From positions 434,001 through 498,000 of the forward strand of contig NZ_CP100461.1 of NCBI RefSeq assembly GCF_024228675.1: DNA of 64,000 nucleotides, written 5' to 3'. The notes beneath the pieces were generated by a model, which was not told where the DNA came from, did not search any database, and worked only from the letters and a program-made list of their open reading frames with translations. Shown piece by piece: positions 35,721 to 43,725 of this stretch; within the stretch, counting starts at the first letter, position 1; each line of letters starts with the position of its first letter. This DNA is from Salinigranum marinum. Lineage in GTDB: Archaea > Halobacteriota > Halobacteria > Halobacteriales > Haloferacaceae. Both the position numbers and the translations under genes were made by a program.

Positions 35721-36399
35721 GCTGTGTCTCCCGGGAGGACGCGCCGAGTCGACCGTCGACCAGTTCGACGACGCGGTCGGCGTGGTCGGTCACGAGTCGG
35801 TCGTGGGTGACGGCGACGACGCTGACGCCCTCCTCCGTGATGGCCTCGAACTCGCCGAGGATCTGCGTGCCCGTCGACTGGTCGAGGTTGCCCGTCGGTT
35901 CGTCGGCCAGCAACACACCCGGCTCGTTGATCAGTGACCGGGCGATTGCGACGCGCTGTTGCTGGCCGCCGCTGAGCTGTGGCGGGCGGTGCTCCGTGCG
36001 GTCGCCGAGGCCGAACCGCGTCAGCAGGTCGACCGCGCGCCGGTTGCGCTCGGCGGCCGACCCGACGAACAGCCGGGGCAGGGCGACGTTCTCCCGGGCC
36101 GTCAGCGTGGGAATGAGGTAGAAACTCTGGAAGATGAACCCGATCGTCTCACGCCGGAGCGCCGTCCGCTCGGTGTCCGACAGCTCCCCGGAGTCGACGC
36201 CGTCGACGAGCACGGTCCCCTCGCTCGGCGTGTCGAGGAGGCCGAGCACGTTCAACAGCGTCGACTTGCCCGACCCCGAGGGGCCGACGACGGCGACGAA
36301 CTCCCCGCGCTCGACGGTGAAGTCCACGTCGTCGAGCGCGGTCACCACCTCCGCGCCGACGTCGTACCGCCGGCTGACGTCGCGGGCCTCAAGCAGCAC
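35710..36399 (-). CDS. MacB/LolD-type ABC transporter ATP-binding protein
   Basis: A 229-residue ABC ATPase: Walker [13 protein letters not shown] at 39-50, Q-loop IGFIFQSFYLIPTLTA, signature [15 protein letters not shown], and Walker B LLADEPTGNLD, the wording typical of the MacB/LolD group. It overlaps the permease gene by 11 bases and the gene behind it by 11 bases. It powers the adjacent FtsX-type permease. Confidence 0.93.
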   Translation of the reverse strand: MLLEARDVSRRYDVGAEVVTALDDVDFTVERGEFVAVVGPSGSGKSTLLNVLGLLDTPSEGTVLVDGVDSGELSDTERTALRRETIGFIFQSFYLIPTLTARENVALPRLFVGSAAERNRRAVDLLTRFGLGDRTEHRPPQLSGGQQQRVAIARSLINEPGVLLADEPTGNLDQSTGTQILGEFEAITEEGVSVVAVTHDRLVTDHADRVVELVDGRLGASSRETQHVS

Positions 36400-37861
36400 G
36401 GCGGCGCCTCCACAGGAACACCCCTGCGACGGCCACCACGAGGACGACGCCGACGCCGACGAGCGGGAAGCCGGAGCCGCCGCCGCTGGGGGTCTCCGGC
36501 GGGTCGTACGTTGCCCGCACGGTTCGCGTGCGCTCCTCGCCGTCGACGAGGTACGTCACTTCGAGCGGGATCGTCGTCCGGTTCCCGCCGTCGAGCCGCG
36601 CGTTCACGGTGAACGACGAGAAGTCGCTGGCGGCGATCGAGCCGACGAAGTACTCCTTGCCGGGGTTCGCCGGGGTGACCGAGTCCGTCGACGCGACGCG
36701 GACGGTGACAGCTTGGACGCCCGTCGTGCCGACGTTGCTCGCCGTACCGGTGATACGAACCGTTCCGTCGTTCGTCCCCGTCACGTCGATCCCGGTGAGG
36801 TCGACCCGTCCCGGGACGAACGCCCCGCCGACCTCGCGGGTCGTCTCTCGGCGCTCGCCGCCGACCTCATAGTCGGCGCGGACGGTGAGCTCCGTCCCGA
36901 CCGCGGCGAGATCTGTGACGTTGAGCCGGACCGTCTCCGAGGTGCGGGAGTCGACCCTGTCGAGGAGCGTGGTCGAGAGGCTCGCCTCGCCGCTCTCGCC
37001 GGTGACCGCCACGTCCTCGAGCGGTGCGTTCCCGAGGTTGACGACCGTCACTTCGACGGCAGGCGTCTCCCCGCGAACGGTCGCCACGTCGAGTCGGACC
37101 TCGCTCTCCAGGGGCTCGACCACGTAGCGGAACCGCTCCGTGACGGCTCGCTGCTCGCCGGTGGCGTCGGTGTACGTCAGCCGCGCGGTGAGTTGCCGGT
37201 CGCCGGCGCGCTCGGGCGTCACGCCGAACGTGTAGTTCGCCTCCGATTCGGCCGCGAGCGCCGACCGGACGCGGCCCGGTCGGTCGACGCGCACGCCGTC
37301 GCCCGCCAGTTCGACCCTGACGTTCCGGATCGAGTCGGTGAGCCCGTTCGCCACAGTCACGTCGACGTCGGACTCGGCCCCCACGACGCCGTCCTCGAAG
37401 TCGAGATCGAGCTGCGGTCGCTGCTGGTCGACGACTCGGACGGTGACGGGGTACGTCACCTGGACCGCCCGTCCGGTCAGCGTCTGCCCGTAGACGAGCA
37501 CCCGAAGCTGGTGCCAGCCGGGCTCGTCGACCGTCGCCGTGAGTGTGACCTGCATCGACGATCCCGGCGATAGCGTCCCGAGGTCGCCGGCGCTCGAGTA
37601 GCCCGCCGGGCCGCGACCGGGCACTTGGACCGCGACCTCTCTGACTCTGAACGGGCCGTCGGCCCCAGCCTCGTTGCGGATCGTCGCGCTGACCTCGAAC
37701 GTATCGCCGGCACTTGGAGTCGTCGGCGTGTGGGTCGCGTTCGTCACGACGACCGACGCCGACTGTGCGGCGGCCGGGGTCGGGGTCGCGGCGAGGCCAC
37801 ACAGGAGACAGAGTATCGCGAACGTGGCGACTACGCCGAGAGGAGTTCGTTCCGGGGACAT
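36389..37861 (-). CDS. exported COG1361-type surface protein linked to the MacB-like exporter
   Basis: 490 residues. A Sec-type signal peptide is at 1-33 (FAILCLLCGLAATPTPAAAQSA). The protein then has three or four Ig-like CARDB/NEW3-type beta domains (TFEVSATIRNEAGADGP; LDVATVRGETPAVEVTVVNLGN; RITGTASNVGTTGVQAVTVR). It ends with a C-terminal membrane helix (FPLVGVGVVLVVAVAGVFLW) followed by RRRRAA, so it is anchored with its domains outside. Such COG1361 proteins are regularly encoded with archaeal MacB-like ATPase/permease pairs and probably act as the extracellular adaptor. It is the first gene of the three. Confidence 0.86.
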   Translation of the reverse strand: MSPERTPLGVVATFAILCLLCGLAATPTPAAAQSASVVVTNATHTPTTPSAGDTFEVSATIRNEAGADGPFRVREVAVQVPGRGPAGYSSAGDLGTLSPGSSMQVTLTATVDEPGWHQLRVLVYGQTLTGRAVQVTYPVTVRVVDQQRPQLDLDFEDGVVGAESDVDVTVANGLTDSIRNVRVELAGDGVRVDRPGRVRSALAAESEANYTFGVTPERAGDRQLTARLTYTDATGEQRAVTERFRYVVEPLESEVRLDVATVRGETPAVEVTVVNLGNAPLEDVAVTGESGEASLSTTLLDRVDSRTSETVRLNVTDLAAVGTELTVRADYEVGGERRETTREVGGAFVPGRVDLTGIDVTGTNDGTVRITGTASNVGTTGVQAVTVRVASTDSVTPANPGKEYFVGSIAASDFSSFTVNARLDGGNRTTIPLEVTYLVDGEERTRTVRATYDPPETPSGGGSGFPLVGVGVVLVVAVAGVFLWRRRRAA

Positions 37862-38219
37862 GAGCTCGGATAGCCACTCATGTGCCGCGGGCTTATCTCT
37901 TGCCGTCCAGGTGAGTGTCCGCTCAGTACCTCGTACCACCAGTCGGTATCGGGATACGTTCACGGCCGGTGGGGATCGCCAGGAGCGGCGGTCCACCGGC
38001 GTGCCCGTGAGCCTCCCGTTCTCACGCGACCCATCAAGACACTGTTTCGAAGGGGGAGGCTAGCCGGGAGTGGACGAGTAGCACACAAAAACGTATCGAT
38101 AGTTGTGCTGGACCGTCACACGGCTGTCGTCACCCGGCGGCGTCGCACGGGACGACAGCTGTGTGGCCGACAGGCTCGTACGCCGAGTCATGCGACGGGT
38201 CGGCGTTCGATGCTCGCGG
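37862..38219. other. gene-free region upstream of the COG1361 gene
   Basis: About 360 bases. AAAAACGTATCGATAGTTG at 38087-38105 is AT-rich and could be promoter DNA. No coding frame is convincing before the remnant M48 gene. Confidence 0.45.
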
Positions 38220-38824
38220 TCGGGCTGTCGGTCGCCGACGCTGTACCCCGCGGCGGCGATCGTCCTCCTCCGGCTGTTCGCGACCGCGTTCCACGGCGCG
38301 ACGAATCTCCCGACGACCGGGGTCGTGCTCGCGGCCACGAGGTGCTGATCGGCTACCTGAGCGACCGGTTCGGGACGACCCTCGCGTACAGCGCCGTCCA
38401 GACGGTGACGGGCGTGGCGTTCGTCTGCTCGCTCCCGCTTGCACTCGCGCTCGTCGGCCTCGCTCGCGGCGTCGCGTGGGCGGCTGGGCGGTCGGTCCGC
38501 CGGACGGATACTCCGTTCGCCCAACTCCGCCGGGTGATCTCCGACAGCGTCGGCGCCTTCCTCTTCGTCCTGGTCGTGGCGCTGTTCGCGCACTCCCGGC
38601 GGCGCGAATTCGCGGCCGACGACCGCGCCGCGCGGGTCACCGGTAAACCGCTCGCGCTCGCCAGCGGGCTCCGGCAACTGAACGTCGCAACCGACCGGTG
38701 GCTCCTCTCCTCGCTGACGGTCCGGGGAACCGACGACCACCCGCTCACCCGACCGCTCTCGACGCATCCGCCGACCGAAGAGCGGCTCGACCGGCTCGTC
38801 CGTCGGGCGAACCGCCGCCGATAA
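38220..38824 (+). pseudogene. decayed M48-family peptidase gene
   Basis: The last 165 residues read like the C-terminal half of an M48/HtpX peptidase: a membrane pair (TGVAFVCSLPLALALVGLARG and AFLFVLVVALFAH), then SRRREFAADDRAARVTG, which holds the third zinc ligand Glu, and the typical THPPTEERLDRL ending. The HExxH zinc motif expected before the membrane pair is missing; there is only GHEVLIGYLSD. A hydrophobic stretch (TLYPAAAIVLLRLFATAF) lies upstream in another frame and stops at 38348. I read this as a gene with a deletion and a frameshift. A functional short membrane protein from the intact frame cannot be ruled out. Confidence 0.65.
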
Positions 38825-39033
38825 CACCGGGTCATGGGGAGCGTCGACGGGCTGCATCGGGTGGGTCGCACGGGCTGTCGACCGTGGTACGACACCGCCC
38901 CTCACACAACTTTTATTATAGTTCATGATATACCTGAAATCGAACGACGATGTCCGAAGTACGCGTACGCGTCTGATTCTCCCCGCTGTGGCATCGTCAC
39001 CCGACCGTCCCGATCCGTTCCCCCACTCACCGA

Positions 39034-39192
39034 ATGAGCACAACACCCCAACCCGCCGACTCGACACCGACGACACCGGCCGACCGAGAGACGCGCCGCC
39101 GAACCGGCGCACCGCGAACGTTCTCGACGACGAACCGGAGCCCGCTCCCGCCCGCGTTCGGCGAGGAGGAGTGGGCGACCGGCGAGCCCTGA
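39034..39192 (+). CDS. small haloarchaeal protein of unknown function
   Basis: A 52-residue frame with ATG: MSTTPQPADS, then a basic middle (RETRRRTGAPRTF) and the end NRSPLPPAFGEEEWATGEP. The ending, with a conserved-looking Pro-Pro-Ala-Phe-Gly and an acidic Trp-containing tail, does not look like random GC-rich sequence. An AT-rich stretch at 38908-38941 (CTTTTATTATAGTTCATGAT) is about 100 bases upstream. Unsure whether it is translated. Confidence 0.45.
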   Translation: MSTTPQPADSTPTTPADRETRRRTGAPRTFSTTNRSPLPPAFGEEEWATGEP

Positions 39193-39242
39193 CGACGGGC
39201 GCCGTCGACAGTAACGTCGGGACGAACCCCGCTCAGCCCCCG

Positions 39243-39251
39243 AGATTTATG
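39243..39251 (+). promoter_or_regulatory. TATA-like promoter of the 75-residue zinc-ribbon gene
   Basis: GATTTATGC centred 28 bases before the ATG at 39275. Confidence 0.5.
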
Positions 39252-39274
39252 CCGTCCGCCAACCCACGCCGACC

Positions 39275-39502
39275 ATGGAAGACTTCGACGAGATGCTCGC
39301 GTCGCTGACGGTCCAAGAGACCGCCGGCGGCATCCGACGGTACCGGAACACGGTCAGCATCACCTGCCCGGCGTGCGGGGAGTCGTTCGACGACCTCGTG
39401 GTCTGTGAGGACGAGTACAACAGTCTCGAACTCAGTATGCCGCTGGATCTCTGTACGACGAGCCACGACGGGCAGGTCGTCCTGTTCACGCACAAGCCCT
39501 GA
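39275..39502 (+). CDS. small haloarchaeal zinc-binding protein
   Basis: 75 residues: an N-terminal helix, then a zinc-ribbon-like fold with TCPACGESFDDLVVCEDEYNS and a later Cys (DLCTTSHDGQVVLFTHKP). Three or four Cys with a nearby His could bind one zinc. It matches a family of small haloarchaeal proteins often annotated near flagellar clusters (DUF7385-like; name not certain). No operon partner here. Confidence 0.75.
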   Translation: MEDFDEMLASLTVQETAGGIRRYRNTVSITCPACGESFDDLVVCEDEYNSLELSMPLDLCTTSHDGQVVLFTHKP

Positions 39503-39576
39503 GCCCGCGGCCGCCATCTTTCGACTTTCGACCCTCCGCCCGACGGCCGGGCGACGACCGGCGTGGTCGACGGTCC

Positions 39577-40299
39577 TCAGTCGAACACGCCGACCGCGAC
39601 CGCGAAGCTCCCGAGGAGCATCGCGAGCAACGGGAGGAAACTGGCCCCCCAGAGGAGCGGGCAGTCCCCGCCGCAGGTCTGGAGTCGTGCGGTCACCTGC
39701 GCGGCACCGCCCCACAGCGCCAACAGCGACAACACCGCTCCCCCGACGACGAGGCCGGCCCGGACCGCCACCGGGTGGTCGGCCGGGGGCTGGAGCTCCC
39801 GGGTCGTGCTGGCCGTCGCGCCGCCGTCGGCGACGGCGGTGCCCCCGCCCGACTGGGCGTGGTCACGGACGAGACCGCGCAGTCCCGCACGGTCGACGAG
39901 CGTGACGAGTTGGTCGCTGGCGAGACACTCGATGCCGTGTTCCTCGGCGGCCGTGTACACCGCGGCGTCGTAGTCCCGGCCGCTCGTGAGCGTGGCGTCG
40001 GCGTCGCCGAACGACGCCGCCATTCGGTCGAGCCGCTCGACGTGCCCCGGCGTCGCCGCCGCCTCGGGGTCGACCCAGACGACGTGGACGGGTTCGCCGT
40101 CCGTGTCGCGAACCAGCACGAACCGGTGCCCGCTGCGGTCGGTTCGGGCGGTGCGGTAGCCGCGGTCCTGCCAGAACCGTTCGACGACCGCGGTGAGAAG
40201 CGGCGTCGCCGCCGTCGCGAGGAGCCGACGAAGCGGCGCGTCCGCGCGGGGCGGTCGCTCCCGCGGTGCGTCGTCACCGGTTGGGGGTGTCTCGCTCAT
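39577..40299 (-). CDS. membrane protein with degenerate Mrr/restriction-endonuclease-like domain
   Basis: 240 residues. Residues 25-150 follow the alpha-beta order of the Mrr_cat fold (LLTAVVERFWQDRGYRTARTDRSGHRFVLVRDT, VHVVWVDPEAA, ATLTSGRDYDAAVYTAAEEHGIECLASDQL). The usual catalytic D...(Q/E)xK is not seen: the third strand reads HVVWVDPEA without a Lys. Two C-terminal hydrophobic segments (AVRAGLVVGGAVLSLLALWGG and LPLLAMLLGSFAVAVGVF) anchor it. An inactive binding or sensing role at the membrane is likely. Confidence 0.65.
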   Translation of the reverse strand: MSETPPTGDDAPRERPPRADAPLRRLLATAATPLLTAVVERFWQDRGYRTARTDRSGHRFVLVRDTDGEPVHVVWVDPEAAATPGHVERLDRMAASFGDADATLTSGRDYDAAVYTAAEEHGIECLASDQLVTLVDRAGLRGLVRDHAQSGGGTAVADGGATASTTRELQPPADHPVAVRAGLVVGGAVLSLLALWGGAAQVTARLQTCGGDCPLLWGASFLPLLAMLLGSFAVAVGVFD

Positions 40300-40437
40300 C
40301 GGCTGCGGTGGATGCTGTCGGTCGTCCGCTCCCCGGACGCGGGTCGGCGGCTGCCGGGCGGTTCGATACGTGAAGGGTGGCGTCCGCGGCGTATAGCTGT
40401 TGGTGCCCGGTTATCACATCTGATACAACTGAGCGAA

Positions 40438-40448
40438 ACGTTTAGCAG
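40438..40448 (+). promoter_or_regulatory. TATA-like promoter of the bipartite zinc-finger gene
   Basis: ACGTTTAGCA lies about 27 bases before the ATG at 40470. Confidence 0.45.
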
Positions 40449-40469
40449 GCTCGTGGTCGTTGGCGGCGT

Positions 40470-41324
40470 ATGGTCCAACTGCGGTCTTGTTACTTCTGTG
40501 GGACGACGGAGGCGCTTTCGGAGTACGAGACACTCCCGAGCGACCTGCGGGAACACAACGCGTCCCAGCGGGTCGTCCTCTGTGACCGGTGTCACACGAA
40601 GCTCACAAACGTGCTGACACCGATCGTCGAACGGTTCGAAGACGCTGACGGCCCCCGCGACGCGCCCTCACCGGGCGGGACCGCAGCCGACGAGGACGCG
40701 GACGCGACGAGCGAACCGGACCAGGCGGTCGGTCCGACCGACGACGAGTCGAGCCAGACGGACGTGACGTTCACTGGCGTGTCGACGCCTGACGACGCGG
40801 ACGCGACGACGGAGTCGCCCGTGACCGATCCCGCGCCACGCAACGTCCCCCCGGCGGACGAACCCGACGAGGAGGGGCCGAGCGTCGCCGAGGCCGAACC
40901 GTCCCCGGCGACCGCGACATCCACGGCGGACGCGGGTGGTGCGGGTGACAGGGGTGATGTTGACGACGCGTCCGAAGACGTCGACGAGGACGGCGCGGCG
41001 GGAGACCGACCAGCGGACGAACCCGGCGGTACCGACACCGACGCGACCGGGCCCCGAAGCGAGTCGACCGACGATGCGCCCGACGCCACCGACACGGAGT
41101 CCGCGTCGACCGACGACCCGCCCGTGCGTGACGACCTCGACCGAGTGTATCACAAACTCCTTCGGTTCCTCCGAAACCGGGAGTTCCCCATCCCACGAGC
41201 GGAGGCGGAGGCCGTCGCACAGAGCGCGTACGACCTCACCGCGCCAGAGGCCGCGGAGGTGATCGGGCGCGCCGTCGACCGCGGCGTGCTGGAGGAACGC
41301 GACGGTGAACTCCACCGTCCCTGA
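40470..41324 (+). CDS. bipartite protein: N-terminal zinc finger, acidic linker, C-terminal helical domain
   Basis: 284 residues. Residues 1-55 hold CYFCGTTEALSEYETLPSDL and VVLCDRCHTKL, a CxxC...CxxC(H) zinc-binding pair. Residues 60-215 are an Asp/Glu/Thr/Pro-rich disordered linker. The last 65 residues (VYHKLLRFLRNREFPIPRAE, AEAVAQSAYDLTAPEAAEV) form helices that look like a winged-helix or helical bundle. The two ends are likely functional domains joined by a flexible tether, perhaps for nucleic-acid binding. No exact family is recognised. Confidence 0.72.
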   Translation: MVQLRSCYFCGTTEALSEYETLPSDLREHNASQRVVLCDRCHTKLTNVLTPIVERFEDADGPRDAPSPGGTAADEDADATSEPDQAVGPTDDESSQTDVTFTGVSTPDDADATTESPVTDPAPRNVPPADEPDEEGPSVAEAEPSPATATSTADAGGAGDRGDVDDASEDVDEDGAAGDRPADEPGGTDTDATGPRSESTDDAPDATDTESASTDDPPVRDDLDRVYHKLLRFLRNREFPIPRAEAEAVAQSAYDLTAPEAAEVIGRAVDRGVLEERDGELHRP

Positions 41325-41671
41325 CTGGGTTTCGACGCGTCGATCGGCCGTCGGTTGGGGTCGCGCTCTGGCGACCGAGCGACCCCGCGACCGGAGTCGT
41401 CGGTGACGACGTCCGATTATCCGGAGGGAGAGTCGGAGAGGTGTGTTTATTACCACCGCCTCGGTTAGACGGAGTAGGCACGCGTTCCGGCGTCGACGGG
41501 ACCGACGGTACCCGCGTTCGACATGCCGAACGTTTCGCTCGTTCGGATCTTCTCCTCCGACTTCGATGCGACACCGCCGAGGGCCCGCGTCGTGTGGGTG
41601 CGGCCACGGTACACCTGGCGGTCGGCAAGCGGTGAGAACGGCCCAGAGAAACCGCGGGCGTCGCCGTGGGT
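41325..41671. other. gap with no supported gene
   Basis: About 350 bases. GTGTTTATTACC near 41442-41453 is a good TATA-like element on the plus strand, but no convincing gene follows. A frame starting MPNVSLVRIFSSDFDA at 41523 runs antisense into the next gene and has poor codon character. Confidence 0.4.
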
Positions 41672-41860
41672 TCAGACCGGGCGGCCGCCGCCGTCAGTTC
41701 CGACCAGGTACGTCCCGTACGTCAAGAGGAGTGCAGCCGGTAGCAGCGCGAACGTGGCGGCCTGGCCCGAACTGGGTATGAGGCCGGGCAGAAACGCCAG
41801 CGTGCCGACCAGCATGAGGACCACACCCACGAGCCCTTTCTTGCTGAGTTTCAATCCCAT
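41672..41860 (-). CDS. small two-helix membrane protein
   Basis: 62 residues: MGLKLSKKG then two hydrophobic segments (LVGVVLMLVGTLAFLPGLI and AATFALLPAALLLTYGTYLVG). This layout is common among small haloarchaeal membrane proteins. The function is unknown. It is followed after a short gap by a similar small membrane protein on the same strand. Confidence 0.6.
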   Translation of the reverse strand: MGLKLSKKGLVGVVLMLVGTLAFLPGLIPSSGQAATFALLPAALLLTYGTYLVGTDGGGRPV

Positions 41861-41908
41861 ACGGGCAGGTGAGTAGTCGGTGAATATGGAGGTTGCGCTT
41901 TCGACTGC

Positions 41909-42169
41909 TCACTGGCCGTGTCCGTGGCCGACGACGAGCGCGAGCGCATTAAGGGCCAATAGGAGTCCGAAGACGAGCGTCTCCTGCCCGTCGAGACCGC
42001 TGACCAACAGCGGAAGGTAGAGGAAGGGCAGGGCGACGGCAGCCCAGAAGCCGACGAACCGGAGGGGTGCGGCGACGAGCCGGACGCCGTGTTGGAGGGA
42101 CTGTGACTGTACCACCTCCCGCAGACGAGAGGCGCGTTCGCGGGAGACCGAGGGCGAGGAGTTCGACAT
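41909..42169 (-). CDS. small membrane protein of unknown function
   Basis: 86 residues; ATG at MSNSSPSVSRERASRLREVV. A 30-residue amphipathic N-terminal helix is followed by two hydrophobic segments (FVGFWAAVALPFLYLPLLVSG and LVFGLLLALNALALVVGHGHGQ). The His-rich ending HGHGQ is notable. The gene is on the same strand as the 62-residue one and may be in one unit with it. Confidence 0.65.
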   Translation of the reverse strand: MSNSSPSVSRERASRLREVVQSQSLQHGVRLVAAPLRFVGFWAAVALPFLYLPLLVSGLDGQETLVFGLLLALNALALVVGHGHGQ

Positions 42170-42744
42170 GGAGATTACCTCACTCGTCGCCACGACGGCT
42201 GCGTACATATAACCGCCCGAGGGTTAAGCTTGTTTCAGCACCGTATCGGGTTGATAACTAATCGTTCATAACTCCGTCCAGTGTCCGTTAACGTTTTATC
42301 ACCGTTTCTAACTCTTTTATTCGTCGAACGAGTTTGGATATGAACGTCTGACGTAAAAGCGGCAATCGATTCCGTAACCGATGCCGGCGGTGTTCTCGTG
42401 CGTCCCCACAGCCGTCGAAGTCCGTCGTGTCGGCGTCCGCTCGCGGCGTGTCACCGTGTGCTCGTTCCCACGTCTCTCTCGGTGACCTCCTGACTCCCGA
42501 AGAGTGACACCCGGACGTGGTGGCCAGTGTGACGCTTCGTGTCCTCCGAGCATGGTATCTCCCCCCTTCCCCCGTGCTCTCACTGGCCGACGCGTCGAGT
42601 GGGACCTCCGGTTCGGCCCTCGGAGGGTCCGTTCGATGGTACTGGTCGAAGTGTTAAAATAGTAATCCTTCTATCTCCAACCCTATTTACGTGGGGCTCG
42701 GCTCCCGAGGGTGTCGTCCCGGTCGACGACGCCCTCGGTTCGGC
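42170..42744. other. 575-bp gap, AT-rich in its left half
   Basis: No gene is supported. The left part (42205-42345) is much richer in A and T than the rest of the window (GGTTGATAACTAATCGTTCA, TAACGTTTTATCACCG, CTCTTTTATTCGTCG) and may include the promoter of the 86-residue protein. The right part, up to the EamA stop, has AAAATAGTAATCCTTC at 42654-42669, which may mark the EamA transcript end. Confidence 0.5.
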
Positions 42745-43692
42745 TCAGTCGTCCTCTCGCGCGAACGCGAGGCGGCCGCGCTGTCGAAGCCGGGGCAGTT
42801 CGGCGCGGATCGCGCCCTGTTTGACCAGCACGAACCCCGTGAAGATGAGGACGAAGCCGACGACCGTGTACGCCGTGGGCACCTCCGCGAGGAACAGCCA
42901 GCCCGCGATCGCCGCGAACACCGGGGCGACGTACGAGACGAGGTTGATCTCGATGGGGCCCAGCCGGTCGAGCAGGTCGAAGTAGATGAGAAAGCCGAGC
43001 GCCGAGGCCGCGAGCGAGAGGTACGCGAGCGCCGCGATCGACTCGGTCGTCCAGACGATCGCGCCGACTGACTCGCCGATCGCGGCCGAGACGGCGTGCA
43101 TGGCGAGCGCGCCGCCGACCATCGACCAGGCCTCCATCGTCTCGATCGGGACGTCGGCGTCGATGCGGCGCGTGAGCACGGAGCCGAGCGCGAACGCCGT
43201 CGCCGCACCGAACACGAGGAGTTTCGCCACCGCACCACCGCCCAACAGGTCGTTCGGGTTCGGCTGGGTGAGCACGACTACGCCGACGAGACCCAAGAAG
43301 AGCCCCACAGTGCCGACCGCGGTGAGGCGCTCGCCGGGGAGCAAGAGTCGGGCGAACCCCGTCGTCAGGACGGGGCTCAACGAGACGATGACCGCCGCGG
43401 CCGCCGACGTGACCGCCGGATCGGTCTCGCCGACGAACAGCAGGACGTGGTACCCGGCGATCAACAGGAGCGAACCGACGGCGACCACGGCCCACTGGTC
43501 GCGGCCGCGGGGGATCGGGTCGTCGAGCACGTAGGCGGCGTACGCGAGCATGACGATCCCGGCGATGTCGTAGCGGATCGCCGCGAAGAGGACGGGCGGG
43601 AAGTACGCGAGGCCCGCCTTGATCGCCATGAACGCCGAGCCCCACACCGCGGCCAGGAGGACGAAGAGGACGAGGTTCCGGTACCGGGTCAC
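42745..43692 (-). CDS. EamA/DMT family transporter
   Basis: A 315-residue protein with ten hydrophobic segments in two EamA repeats (VLFVLLAAVWGSAFMAIKAGL at the start; LGSVLTRRIDADVP and AASALGFLIYFDLLDRLGPIEINLVSYVAPVFAAIAGWLFLAE in the second half). The AVWGSAFMAIK and VAPVFAAIAG motifs are typical of the drug/metabolite transporter family, which exports amino acids or other metabolites. The substrate is not predictable. Confidence 0.88.
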   Translation of the reverse strand: MTRYRNLVLFVLLAAVWGSAFMAIKAGLAYFPPVLFAAIRYDIAGIVMLAYAAYVLDDPIPRGRDQWAVVAVGSLLLIAGYHVLLFVGETDPAVTSAAAAVIVSLSPVLTTGFARLLLPGERLTAVGTVGLFLGLVGVVVLTQPNPNDLLGGGAVAKLLVFGAATAFALGSVLTRRIDADVPIETMEAWSMVGGALAMHAVSAAIGESVGAIVWTTESIAALAYLSLAASALGFLIYFDLLDRLGPIEINLVSYVAPVFAAIAGWLFLAEVPTAYTVVGFVLIFTGFVLVKQGAIRAELPRLRQRGRLAFAREDD

Positions 43693-43725
43693 ACTGGTTC
43701 CACTCGGCGGGTGTAGAAGTGTCTT

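Noticed and set aside
38949-38975. Eight-codon frame MSEVRVRV after an AT-rich promoter-like stretch
   Set aside because: Too short to support and with no coupled gene start at its end.
41523-41876. 117-residue frame starting MPNVSLVRIFSSDFDA
   Set aside because: It runs antisense through the 62-residue membrane protein and lacks haloarchaeal amino-acid bias, although a TATA-like element precedes it.
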